Below are positions 53,350 through 62,800 of a stretch of 64,000 bases of DNA, piece by piece. Position numbers and translations under genes: made by a program. Origin of the DNA: an uncultured Alistipes sp. (GTDB taxonomy: Bacteria; Bacteroidota; Bacteroidia; Bacteroidales; UBA932); NCBI GenBank assembly GCA_900550465.1, contig URSC01000001.1, positions 62,001-126,000 of the forward strand, in the 5' to 3' direction. Under the pieces are notes generated by a model. The model had not been told where the DNA came from, did not search any database, and worked only from the letters and a program-made list of their open reading frames with translations. The stretch's first letter is position 1, and each line of letters starts with the position of its first letter.

Positions 53350-53805
53350 CTAGTAAATATGCTCATCGAAATACTCCTTGGCCTGATTGATCAGGGCCCT
53401 GAGCTTGGGGTCGCGGGCCTTGACTTTTTTTACGGCATCCATGTAGGAAGCCTGTTCATTGTCGTCTATTCCCTTGACAGTAAATGATGTCTGGCTCAGA
53501 ATATCTCCGGATGCGGTATCAGTGATGAAAAGAGATATTTCAATCTCTGTGACAAACATCGGGGGAGCAGTGGAGGTGACGTCCTTGGACAGCTCCGCAA
53601 TCTTGGTCTGCAGCACGAAACGGCTGTTGTCCGCAGCCGCGTCATTGAGAACCAGCGCCTGCTTGAGATTGGAAGTGAGCGTGGTGACGGCATTTTCGCT
53701 GGAGATACCGTCAGGAACCGCAACACTGACAGTCAGTCGCTCCTGGGCATGAATATATGCCGCTGCGGACAGTGTCAGAAGAAGGACAGTAAAAAATCTT
53801 CTCAT
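53350..53805 (-). CDS. Secreted small protein in the LPP20/DUF6175 cluster
   Basis: The protein has a signal peptide (MRRFFTVLLLTLSAAAYIHA) and about 130 mature residues. The strand-helix pattern (LTVSVAVPDGISSENAVTTL, FVLQTKIAELSKDVTS, FVTEIEISLFITDTASGD) resembles the TolB-N/LpoB/CsgG-like alpha-beta fold of envelope proteins, but I cannot assign a family. The start at 53805 is an ATG; a TTG 9 bp upstream is possible. It lies 15 bp upstream of the large LPP20 gene and 43 bp after DUF6175. Confidence 0.65.
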   Translation of the reverse strand: MRRFFTVLLLTLSAAAYIHAQERLTVSVAVPDGISSENAVTTLTSNLKQALVLNDAAADNSRFVLQTKIAELSKDVTSTAPPMFVTEIEISLFITDTASGDILSQTSFTVKGIDDNEQASYMDAVKKVKARDPKLRALINQAKEYFDEHIY

Positions 53806-53848
53806 AATCTTCAATCTGGTTAAATGTCACTTAAATATCACTCAAATA

Positions 53849-54814
53849 TCAGTCTCCAAGGACAATCCATACACTTCCGAGTCCTCTCTCGTTGATCTTG
53901 TAAGGAAGATTGAACGGTTCCTTGTTGAGAAAACGGGCCAGGTCCATCGCAAAACCGCGGGTGTCTATGGCTCTTTCCTTTCCCAGTACAGTCTTGTATA
54001 GAGGGATGCGTACCTGTTCGTAGTCTACGAAGCTGTCACCTCCGGATACTCTTGAGAACCGGTGGTTGACAGTGTTCTCGTCCATCCAGTAATCCAGTAC
54101 GTCCGAAAGCAGGACCACTTCGCCCAGAAATTCCACTTCGTCATTCATGGTCAGCGGGCAGTTGTCAGTCATGCGTACGGATATGGTGACTTCCCGGCCG
54201 TTGGCGAACATGTCGTCGAAGTGGGACTGGAGGGCTGCATTGAACGAGTCCATGTAATTGAGCACGGCCTCTTCCAGAAGCAGACCGACAGTCGCAGCCG
54301 TGGAAGGAGCCCCGTCGCCTGAGGCTGCGGTGATGACTTTATTGGTGTACGCATCAACTCCGCGGAGATTGAAGGAGATGTACTTTTGAGGGCCGCGGGA
54401 CTTGATGCTGAAATCCAGGTCCATGATGATATCGGCCTTCGCAGTTCTTTTCAGTCTGTCCAGAGGGGTTTCGGTGATGGTGCCGCCGCCTGTCCCGGAG
54501 AAGAGGGCGGCTTCCGCCTGCTGGGTCTCCATGCTCTTGAGTGTCTGCTCCAGGTCCTTCAGAGGGAATCCGCGGTCAGCCATGATCTTGGAGAGCTCGG
54601 ATACGGCGAGTCTGAGGTTCTCGTCGGAGATGAAGGCCTTGGAGTAATCCGGTGCGCTCTGGGTGCTTCCGTTTCCGTCATCATAAGTCATTACATATCC
54701 TTCCCTTACGCAGTATGCGTCACTTGGGATAACCATTATGACCGGTTTCCTGGCCTGGGAGAACAGGGCTGTGGAAAGGAGAGCAAGGATTGTGACAAAC
54801 AATAATTTTCTCAT
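53849..54814 (-). CDS. DUF6175 family secreted protein
   Basis: The 321-residue protein has a signal peptide (cleavage near LFSQA). It begins KPVIMVIPSDAYCVREGYVM and has the repeated alpha-beta pattern of DUF6175: LRLAVSELSKIMADRGFPLK, RTAKADIIMDLDFSIKSRG and VEFLGEVVLLSDVLDYW. The family is restricted largely to Bacteroidota and has no known function. The first segment resembles proteins of the CsgG/FlgT type, with paired alpha-beta domains. It follows the small LPP20-like gene by 11 bp. Confidence 0.8.
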   Translation of the reverse strand: MRKLLFVTILALLSTALFSQARKPVIMVIPSDAYCVREGYVMTYDDGNGSTQSAPDYSKAFISDENLRLAVSELSKIMADRGFPLKDLEQTLKSMETQQAEAALFSGTGGGTITETPLDRLKRTAKADIIMDLDFSIKSRGPQKYISFNLRGVDAYTNKVITAASGDGAPSTAATVGLLLEEAVLNYMDSFNAALQSHFDDMFANGREVTISVRMTDNCPLTMNDEVEFLGEVVLLSDVLDYWMDENTVNHRFSRVSGGDSFVDYEQVRIPLYKTVLGKERAIDTRGFAMDLARFLNKEPFNLPYKINERGLGSVWIVLGD

Positions 54815-54825
54815 ATCGTAGCTCG

Positions 54826-55302
54826 TTAGAATTTTTCGTCAAGTCGGTTCTGGAAATTGTCCTTGTTGATTTCAAGTGCGACTTTCTTCTTCTCAGTGTC
54901 GTTGAAATCATAGAGAATGTAATAGTAATAAACGTCCTGTTTCTTGACCAGCCGATGCTCCCAGTAGGTCTGGATGGATGTGGCTTCGGATATGTTGCGG
55001 ATAAACTGTGAATTTTCTACGTCGTTGCGGACTTTCTCTACGTCGGCACCCTCTACGTGAGTACGCATCAGGTATGCGGTTATAGCATTGGAGGCAAGAT
55101 TGTGAAGTTCTTCAAAAGCCTTGTCTCTGGCGTCCTGGAGACTGACGGTGCTCTGCTGGTCGATTTTAAGAAGGTCGTAGCGGTCTACATTCCTCTTGAT
55201 CCATACCGGACGTTTGTCCTCGCTGCTTTCAATAAGTTTTCCCTGTCCGAAAGCCGAAAAGGTAATCAGACACATGAGAGACAGTAACAGAATTCGTTTC
55301 AT
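54826..55302 (-). CDS. Small secreted LPP20-like protein, first gene of the cluster
   Basis: The 158-residue protein has a signal peptide (MKRILLLSLMCLITFSAFGQ). The mature part has RPVWIKRNVDRYDLLKIDQQ, LQDARDKAFEELHNLASNAI and YYYYILYDFN, the pattern of LPP20/FlgT-N domains. It resembles the first domain of the 641-residue protein at the other end of the cluster. The ATG at 55302 is preferred because an upstream in-frame start would lengthen the signal peptide with polar residues and lie in the -7 box region. Confidence 0.75.
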   Translation of the reverse strand: MKRILLLSLMCLITFSAFGQGKLIESSEDKRPVWIKRNVDRYDLLKIDQQSTVSLQDARDKAFEELHNLASNAITAYLMRTHVEGADVEKVRNDVENSQFIRNISEATSIQTYWEHRLVKKQDVYYYYILYDFNDTEKKKVALEINKDNFQNRLDEKF

Positions 55303-55310
55303 GTTAATTA

Positions 55311-55344
55311 CAAATTTAGGATTTATCAATATGTTACAAATATA
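55311..55344 (-). promoter_or_regulatory. Two candidate -7 boxes for the LPP20 cluster
   Basis: On the minus strand 55344-55337 reads TATATTTG, 35 nt from the ATG at 55302, and 55318-55311 reads TAAATTTG, 9 nt from it. The first gives a normal short leader. The second would give an almost leaderless transcript. Confidence 0.5.
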
Positions 55345-55393
55345 ATTAAAAAAATGAACACGCAGGTGTGATGTGACACTATTTTACAGAAAA

Positions 55394-55424
55394 GGCTGCA
55401 TCCGGATATGTCCCTGATGCAGCC
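55394..55424 (-). terminator. Rho-independent terminator of ppdK
   Basis: GGCTGCATC at 55394-55402 pairs perfectly with GATGCAGCC at 55416-55424, a 9-bp stem with a 13-nt loop. On the minus strand it is followed by TTTTCTGTAAAAT. It lies 26 bp beyond the ppdK stop. Confidence 0.85.
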
Positions 55425-55449
55425 CTCTGTATTACGGTGGTAACCGCGT

Positions 55450-58170
55450 TTATCTGTTCATTCCGCTCTTGATGGCAGCCTGCGCTGCAGCAAGACGTGC
55501 GATGGGCACTCTGAAAGGCGAGCAGGATACGTAGTTCATGCCGATCTTGTGGCAGAACTCCACCGATGCGGGGTCTCCGCCGTGCTCACCGCAGATACCT
55601 ACCTTGAGGTTGGGGTTGGTGCTGCGGCCTCCATGAACGCCTATTTCCAGGAGTTTGCCGACAGATTCCTCGTCGATGGTCTGGAACGGGTCCGCGTCGA
55701 GGAGCTTGTTCTCCAGGTAGTCGCCCATGAATGCTCCGATGTCGTCGCGGGAGAATCCGAATGTCATCTGGGTCAGGTCGTTGGTTCCGAAGGAGAAGAA
55801 CTGGGCGGTCCTGGCCATGAAGTTGGCCAGCAGGGCTGCTCTCGGTATCTCTATCATGGTACCGTAGAGGTAGTTGATGGTCATGCCGGTAGCTTTCTCC
55901 ACCTCGTCGTGTACGCGGTCGCAGATCTTCTTCTCGAAGTCCAGCTCGCGGACGATGATGGTTACGGGGATCATGATCTCGGGTCTGGGATCGAGGCCTT
56001 CCTTGAGAAGCTCGGCAGTGGCCTGGAATATGGCGCGGAACTGGGTCTCGCTGATCTCGGGATAGGTAATGCCGAGACGGACTCCGCGGTGTCCCATCAT
56101 GGGATTGACCTCGTGCAGGCTCTCTCCGCGTTTCTGGATGTCGTCAATGGATACTCCGAGTTCTTTCGCCAGCTCGGCCTCTTTCTCGGGTGTCTGGGGT
56201 ACGAACTCATGGAGAGGGGGATCGAGCAGACGGAAGGTCACGGGCTTGCCGTTCATCACCTTCATGGTGGCTTTCACGGCCTCCTTGATGTAAGGCTCGA
56301 GTTCGTCCAGTGCGGCCTTTCTCTCTTCCTCAGTCTTGGAGAGGATCATCTTGCGCAGCTTGGACAGAGGCTCCTCGGAGTTGGCTCCGTAGAACATGTG
56401 CTCTATCCTGAAGAGGCCGATGCCCTCGGCACCGAAGGACAGGGCGCGGGCTGCGTCCTCGGGAGTGTCGGCGTTGGTGCGCACACCGAGCCGGCGGTAT
56501 TTGTCTACGAGGGTCATGTATTCTACAAAACGGGGATTCTCCGATGCGTCCATGGTCTCCACTGCTACGTCGTAAACGAAGCCCTTGGATCCGTTGAGCG
56601 AGAATACATCTCCTTCGTGGTAGGTCTTTCCGTTGATGGTGAGTGTCTTGGCCTCAAGGTCAATATGGAGGGCGTCGCAGCCTACGATGCAGCACTTGCC
56701 CCATCCGCGGGCTACCAGCGCAGCGTGCGAAGTCATACCTCCGCGGGCTGTGAGCAGACCGTCGGCGGCACGCATGCCCTCCACATCCTCAGGGTTGGTC
56801 TCCTCGCGTACGAGGATTACTTTCTCCTTACGCTCTGCTGCGGCTACGGCATCCTCGGCTGTAAAGACGATTTTGCCGACAGAGCCGCCGGGACCTGCGG
56901 GCAGACCCTGGGCGATGACCGTGGCCTTCTTCTCGGCTGCGGGATTCAGGATAGGGTGGAGGAGCTCATCGAGCTGGGCGGGGGCTACCCGCATAACGGC
57001 TGTCTTCTCATCGATAAGACCCTCATGGAGCATATCCATGGCCATATTGAGGGCTGCAAGACCGGTCCTCTTGCCGACACGGCACTGGAGCATCCAGAGC
57101 TTGCCGTCCTGAATGGTGAACTCGATGTCCTGCATGTCATGGAAATGGTTCTCGAGATGATTCTGTATTTCGTCCAGTTCCCTGTAAACCTCGGGCATGG
57201 CTGTCTCGAGGGAAGCGAGATGGCGGTTGTGCTCGTTCTTGGTGGCCTCGTTCAGAGGGTTGGGGGTACGGATACCGGCTACTACATCCTCGCCCTGGGC
57301 GTTGATGAGCCACTCGCCGTAGAACTTGTTCTCACCTGTTGCGGGGTTGCGGGAGAATGCTACTCCGGTAGCGGAATTGTCGCCCATGTTTCCGAATACC
57401 ATGGCCTGTACGTTCACTGCTGTTCCCCAGTCATCAGGTATGCCTTCGATGCGGCGGTAGGCGATGGCCCTCTTGCCGTTCCATGATTTGAACACGGCTC
57501 CGATACCGCCCCAGAGCTGCTCGTATGCATTGTCAGGGAACTCTTTTCCAAGTACCTGTCTTACACGTACCTTGAAATCGGCGCAGAGCTGCTTGAGGTC
57601 TTCCTCGGTCAGGTCTGTGTCGCTCTTGTAGCCTTTCTTCGCTTTCAGGTCGCCCAGCATCCTGTCGAGCTGTACCCTGATGCCCTGGCCCTCAGCGGGC
57701 TCGATGCCCTCGGCCTTCTCCATAACCACGTCCGAATACATCATGATCAGACGTCTGTAAGCATCGTATACGAAACGGGGATTGCCGGTCTTGGCTATCA
57801 TACCGGGTATGGTAGCGGAGCAAAGACCTATGTTGAGGACTGTCTCCATCATGCCGGGCATGGACGAGCGTGCGCCGGAACGGCAGGATACGAGGAGAGG
57901 ATTGTCCTTGTCCCCGAATTTCCGTCCCATCATGCTCTCGGCACGTGACAGAGCGTCATTGACTTCCTTTTCGAGTTCTGCGGGATATTTGCATCCCAGA
58001 TTGTAATACTCAGTGCAGCATTCGGTGGTGATGGTGAATCCCGCGGGTACGGGCATTCCGAGCGTGCACATTTCGGCGAGGTTCGCGCCTTTACCGCCCA
58101 AGAGGTTTCTCATAGAACCGTTTCCTTCGGCCTCTTTTCCTCCAAAGAAATAAACTCTTTTGTTTGACAT
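55450..58170 (-). CDS. ppdK: Pyruvate, phosphate dikinase
   Basis: The 906-residue protein is full-length PPDK: an N-terminal ATP-grasp domain (FFGGKEAEGNGSMRNLLGGK, VSCRSGARSSMPGMMETVLN), the phosphohistidine domain with LTARGGMTSHAALVARGWGK, and the C-terminal PEP/pyruvate barrel (GLFRIEHMFYG, MMGHRGVRLGITYPEI, SFGTNDLTQMTFGFSRDD). It interconverts pyruvate and PEP with ATP/AMP and pyrophosphate, in glycolysis or gluconeogenesis of fermenting Bacteroidota. It has its own -7 box and terminator. Confidence 0.97.
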   Translation of the reverse strand: MSNKRVYFFGGKEAEGNGSMRNLLGGKGANLAEMCTLGMPVPAGFTITTECCTEYYNLGCKYPAELEKEVNDALSRAESMMGRKFGDKDNPLLVSCRSGARSSMPGMMETVLNIGLCSATIPGMIAKTGNPRFVYDAYRRLIMMYSDVVMEKAEGIEPAEGQGIRVQLDRMLGDLKAKKGYKSDTDLTEEDLKQLCADFKVRVRQVLGKEFPDNAYEQLWGGIGAVFKSWNGKRAIAYRRIEGIPDDWGTAVNVQAMVFGNMGDNSATGVAFSRNPATGENKFYGEWLINAQGEDVVAGIRTPNPLNEATKNEHNRHLASLETAMPEVYRELDEIQNHLENHFHDMQDIEFTIQDGKLWMLQCRVGKRTGLAALNMAMDMLHEGLIDEKTAVMRVAPAQLDELLHPILNPAAEKKATVIAQGLPAGPGGSVGKIVFTAEDAVAAAERKEKVILVREETNPEDVEGMRAADGLLTARGGMTSHAALVARGWGKCCIVGCDALHIDLEAKTLTINGKTYHEGDVFSLNGSKGFVYDVAVETMDASENPRFVEYMTLVDKYRRLGVRTNADTPEDAARALSFGAEGIGLFRIEHMFYGANSEEPLSKLRKMILSKTEEERKAALDELEPYIKEAVKATMKVMNGKPVTFRLLDPPLHEFVPQTPEKEAELAKELGVSIDDIQKRGESLHEVNPMMGHRGVRLGITYPEISETQFRAIFQATAELLKEGLDPRPEIMIPVTIIVRELDFEKKICDRVHDEVEKATGMTINYLYGTMIEIPRAALLANFMARTAQFFSFGTNDLTQMTFGFSRDDIGAFMGDYLENKLLDADPFQTIDEESVGKLLEIGVHGGRSTNPNLKVGICGEHGGDPASVEFCHKIGMNYVSCSPFRVPIARLAAAQAAIKSGMNR

Positions 58171-58223
58171 AGATATAAAAATAAAATATTGGTTTGAGTC
58201 AAAGACCGTAAACTATTAAGGCG

Positions 58224-58231
58224 CAAAAATA
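58224..58231 (-). promoter_or_regulatory. -7 promoter box of ppdK
   Basis: On the minus strand this reads TATTTTTG, matching TAnnTTTG, 54 nt from the ATG at 58170. The 240-bp gap to phoH is otherwise occupied by the nested palindrome at 58290-58412. Confidence 0.5.
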
Positions 58232-58289
58232 ACGATTTTTCACAAATCCCCTACCAGCCACTTAAAAATATTTACCATACCAATATCAT

Positions 58290-58412
58290 AATTCTTGTCA
58301 GAACGGGCCGAATGCAAGGCGTCGAGGCTCCTGGCGAGGGAGTTTACTGGGCGTAAATGACCGAGCCAGGAGTCGAAGACAACGCAGCAGTCGGCTTGTT
58401 ATGACAAGAATT
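58290..58412. repeat. 123-bp nested palindrome overlapping the phoH stop codon
   Basis: Outer arms AATTCTTGTCA (58290-58300) and TGACAAGAATT (58402-58412) are perfect 11-bp inverses. Inside are CTCCTGGC (58328-58335) with GCCAGGAG (58365-58372), and TTTAC (58343-58347) with GTAAA (58353-58357). The element can fold into one long rod in either RNA strand. Its outer arm includes two bases of the phoH stop codon. It resembles dispersed intergenic elements I associate with Bacteroidales genomes, but I cannot check that. There is no T-tract typical of a simple terminator. Confidence 0.7.
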
Positions 58413-59805
58413 ACAGCAGTTTGCCGGCAAGTTCGGAAAGTTGGCTTCGCTCGCCCCGCACCATATTGATGTGTGCGAAGACACTCTGGCCGAAGAACTT
58501 GTCGCAAAGGTGCGTAAGTCCGTTGGAGTAGAAGTCCAGATAGGGCTGGTCTATCTGGTAAATGTCTCCGGTGAAGACTATCTTGGTGCCCTCTCCGGCA
58601 CGGGTGATGATGGTCTTGACCTCGTGCGGAGTGAGGTTCTGGGATTCGTCTACGATGAAGAAGACGTTACTGAGGCTGCGGCCGCGGATATAGGCCAGAG
58701 GGTTGATTATCAGTTTTTCGCGACGGAGCATGTCCTCGATCTTGACGACTTCCTTGCTGGTGGACGAGAAGCAGCTCTTGATGACGGCCAGGTTGTCGAA
58801 CAAGGGCAGCATGTAAGGGCCTATCTTGTCGTTCACCGAGCCGGGCAGGAAGCCGAGTTCCTGGTTCTTGAGCGGGATGACGGGGCGGGAGAGGAGTATC
58901 TGCCCGTAGTTACCGGACTGCGCAAGGGCTCCAGCCAGGGCTATGAGGGTCTTTCCGGTACCGGCCCTGCCTGTGAGGGCTATCAGCTTGATGTCCGGAT
59001 TCATGACAGCGTCCATGGCCAGGGTCTGCTCGTCGTTGCGGGGGGTGATCCCGTAGGCGGTCTGCGGCCGTACTCTGACGATGGTCTTGTCCCTGTCGTC
59101 GTAGCGGGCCAGGGTAAGGCTTTTGGAACTGTCGTATATCTTGTAGTACTGGTTGGGTGCCGGTCTGCGGCGGATGCCGACCTGGGCGAAGGGCACTCCT
59201 TCAGGCGATTCATTTATCTTCCGGATGAAATCATCCTTCATATTGCGGACCGTGAGCACCTCTTTCTCGGTCTTGACGACCCGTTCCTCCTGCACCTTGT
59301 CGGAGAGATAGTCCTGGGCCATCAGGCCGAGAGCCTTGGCCTTGAGCCTCATGTTCAGGTCCTTGGTCACCAGGATTACCTTGCGGTCGGGGTTGTTGTC
59401 CCTGAGCCAGATGGCGGTGGCGATGATACGGTGGTCGGGGATGTCGTCGATGAGCGAGTCGCGTATCTGGCCTGTATAGCCGTGACCCATCTCTATCTTG
59501 ATGTGACCGCGGTCTTTTCCGAGGCTGATGCCCCTGTCGAAGAGGGTGTTGTCCGATATTTTGTCCAGGGCGCGTACGAAGGCCCTGGCGTTGAATCCGA
59601 GGTTGTCGTCCCCCTTCTTGAACTTGTCCAGCTCCTCGATGACACTTACAGGGATATAGATGTCATTGTCCTGGAAGTTGAAGATGCACCTGCTGTCATG
59701 CAGGATCACGTTGGTGTCCAGTACGAAGAGTTTCGGAGGTCTGGGCGGGCGGCTGTCCAGCTGACGGAACTGGGCTTCAGCCTGTCTTATAGTCTTTCGA
59801 GCCAT
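58411..59805 (-). CDS. PhoH-family protein with N-terminal PIN domain
   Basis: The 464-residue protein has a PIN ribonuclease-like domain (FVLDTNVILHDS, IPVSVIEELDKFKK, DHRIIATAIWL) in residues about 22-170. A PhoH ATPase domain follows, with LTGRAGTGKTLIALAGAL (Walker A) and VFFIVDESQNLTPHE (Walker B). This PIN-PhoH fusion (PhoH2/YlaK type) is an RNA helicase-nuclease in mycobacteria. It overlaps the end of purL by 19 bp, so it is co-transcribed with that gene. Its stop lies in the outer arm of the palindrome downstream. Confidence 0.93.
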   Translation of the reverse strand: MARKTIRQAEAQFRQLDSRPPRPPKLFVLDTNVILHDSRCIFNFQDNDIYIPVSVIEELDKFKKGDDNLGFNARAFVRALDKISDNTLFDRGISLGKDRGHIKIEMGHGYTGQIRDSLIDDIPDHRIIATAIWLRDNNPDRKVILVTKDLNMRLKAKALGLMAQDYLSDKVQEERVVKTEKEVLTVRNMKDDFIRKINESPEGVPFAQVGIRRRPAPNQYYKIYDSSKSLTLARYDDRDKTIVRVRPQTAYGITPRNDEQTLAMDAVMNPDIKLIALTGRAGTGKTLIALAGALAQSGNYGQILLSRPVIPLKNQELGFLPGSVNDKIGPYMLPLFDNLAVIKSCFSSTSKEVVKIEDMLRREKLIINPLAYIRGRSLSNVFFIVDESQNLTPHEVKTIITRAGEGTKIVFTGDIYQIDQPYLDFYSNGLTHLCDKFFGQSVFAHINMVRGERSQLSELAGKLL

Positions 59806-62800
59806 ATTCTGCCGTTTATGAACATTTCGATCCAGGGAGTGACCCCGTCACCCTTTCTGTCGGGATAGTAAGCCCAGTTCCAAGGTCTCAGGCAGCGCTC
59901 GGGGTGGGGCATCATGGCCAGGTGGCGGCCGTCAGGAGAGCATACTCCGGCTATTGCGGCGGGAGATCCGTTGGGGTTGGCGGGGTAGGCGTCATAGTTG
60001 TACCTCAGGGCGATATTGTATTCCTCCACAGGTCTGGGGAATGAGAAACGGCCCTCTCCGTGAGCCACCCAGATGCCAAGCCTGGAGCCCTGCAGGGAGG
60101 ACAGGAGGATGGAAGGCGAGTTTTCGATGTGCACACCTACGAATGCGGATTCGTACTTGTGCGAGGCGTTGTGCTTCATCTTGGGCGAGAGTTCCTTGTG
60201 CTCGGGAGTGATCAGGCCCATCTCGGCCATCAGCTGGCAGCCGTTGCAGACTCCGAGGCTGAGGGTGTCCTTGCGGGCGTAGAAGCGCTCGATGGCGGTG
60301 CGGGCCTTCTCGTTGTAGAGTAGGGCACCGGCCCATCCCTTGGCCGAACCGAGGGTGTCGGCGTTGGAGAAACCGCCCACGAAGACTATCATCTGTACGT
60401 CCTCCAGGGTCTCGCGGCCCGATACGAGGTCGGTCACATGCACGTCCTTGACGGCAAATCCGGCCATGTATAGGGCCCAGGCCATCTCGCGGTCGCCGTT
60501 GGATCCGGTCTCACGGATGATGGCGGCCTTGATACGGCGCTCGGCTGGAGCGGTGTAGTGTCCGTCGAAGTGCTTGGGGAAGGCAAATTCCAGGGGCTGG
60601 CGGCCGTAGTTGGCATAGCGCTCGGCGGCAAGTTCCTTGGGAGTCTGGAGGCTGTCCAGCAGCCAGGAGGTGCGGTACCAGCTCTTGCGCATGGCGTCGA
60701 TGTCCATGGACAATGTCCGGCTGTCGGAACCGTAGGTCACTTTCAGGGTTCGTCCCTTCTGTACGGGACGGCCGATGGTCCAGGCCTTGACGGGGCCGAG
60801 GTTGCGGAGGAATTCATCCATGCCGGCATTCTTCACCTGGAGTACGACTCCCGGCACTTCGGAGAGGAGTATGTCGGAGGATTCCAGGGCGCTGAGGTCG
60901 ATGTCGGCGCCTCCCTTCGTGTTGGAGAAGCACATCTCCAGGAGGGTGGTTATAAGACCTCCGGCGGAGATGTCGTGTCCGGCCAGGACGGGGTTGCTCA
61001 TGGAGTTGAACATGGCGTCCTGAAGGCGGTTGAAGCAGGTCTTGAAATATTCGGAATCGGTGATATCGGGAGCCTTGGCGCCCACCTGTCCGATGGTGGA
61101 GGCGTAGGCGGAGCCTCCCAGGGGGAAGCAGGCATCACCTTTATCTATGTGTACAAACGGAATGTAGAGCAGGGTGGTATCTTCGTCGCGGGACATGACG
61201 GGATGCAGGGTGGCGGCCACGTCCTTGCTCTGGCCGGTGGCGGAGATAATCAGGGTTCCGGGCGAGAGGACTTTCTCTCCGTCGGGATATTTCTGGGTCA
61301 TGGACATGGAGTCCTTGCCCGTGGGGATGTTGACGCCTATGGCGATGGCGAAGTCGCTGGCACCCTTGACGGCGCGGTAGAGGCGGGCATCCTCGCCCTC
61401 GTTGCGGCAGGGCCACATCCAGTTGGCGCTGAGGGAGATGCCGTAGATGTTGTCGCGGATGGGGGTCCAGATGATGTTGGTCAGGGCCTCGGCTATGGCC
61501 AGGCGGGAACCTGCGGCCGGGTCGATCATGGCGGCGGCGGGAGCATGTCCGATGGACACGGCTATGCCCTCGGGGTCATCGTAGCCGATGGCGGTGACTC
61601 CTAAGTCATTGAGCGGCAGCTGAAGCTCACCGCAGCACTGCTGGCAGGCAATGAGTCCGGTGACGGAGCGGTCCACCTTGTTGGTCAGCCAGTCCTTGCA
61701 GGCCACAGACTCGAGCATCAGTACCTTGCGGATGGCCTCGGTGAGGGCCTCCGGAGACATTCCGGCGGGAGTCTGCCTGAGCGGGGCGAAGCCTCCGTGA
61801 CCGTCGGCGCCTCCTTTAGGAGAGGAACCGCGCATCACGGTCTTGGGAGTAGAACCGAACATATCGCTGAGCTCTAAGTCGATGGGGGCATTGCCGGTCT
61901 TGCTGTCGCGGAGGGTGAAATTGCCCTTGCCGCTGACCTCGCCTATGACGTAGAACGGTGCCCTTTCCCTTTCGGCTATTCTGCGAAGCTCGGCCGTGTC
62001 GCTTTTCTTCATTACCAGGCCCATGCGCTCCTGGCTCTCATTGCCGATGATTTCCTTGTCCGAGAGGGTGGGGTCGCCTATGGGCAGCCTGGATATGTCG
62101 ATGTCGCCGCCGACTTCCTCGACTAACTCCGAGAGACAGTTCAGGTGTCCGCCGGCGCCGTGGTCGTGAATCGAGATGATGGAGTTGTGGTCCTTCTCAG
62201 CCACCGCGCGGATGGCGTTGTAGACCCTCTTCTGCATTTCGGGGTTGGCCCTCTGTATGGCGTTCAGCTCAATCGAATTGTCATATTCTCCTGTGGCGAC
62301 GGAGGATACTGCTCCGCCACCCATGCCGATGCGGTAGTTGTCGCCTCCCATCAGTATGATGTCGTCTCCCTTGGAGGGACGGTCCTTGGCGGCGTCAGCC
62401 TTCTTCGCGTAGCCTACTCCTCCTGCGAGCATGACCACCTTGTCGTAGCCGTACTTGCGCTCGGAACCGTCCGGATCCGTCTCGGTATGCTCCAGAGTCT
62501 GGAGTGAACCGCAGATCAGCGGCTGTCCGAACTTGTTGCCGAAGTCCGATGCTCCGTTGGAAGCCTTTATCAGAATCTCCGCAGGGGTCTGGTAGAGCCA
62601 TTTGCGGGGAGGACGGGCCTCCCATTCGCGGCCGCTGTCAATGCGGGGGTAGGAGGTCATGTAGACGGCGGTACCGGCGATGGGGAATGAGCCCTTGCCG
62701 CCTCCGATACGGTCGCGAATCTCTCCGCCGCTGCCTGTGGCCGCTCCGTTGAACGGCTCGACGGTGGTGGGGAAGTTGTGCGTCTCGGCCTTGAGCGAGA

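Noticed and set aside
55549..57486. 645-codon open frame opposite ppdK
   Set aside because: It is antisense to an intact PPDK and shows no recognisable domain; codon bias of the real gene keeps the opposite frame open.
58441..59868. 475-codon open frame opposite phoH
   Set aside because: Antisense shadow of PhoH; Val/Gly/Glu-rich with no domain.
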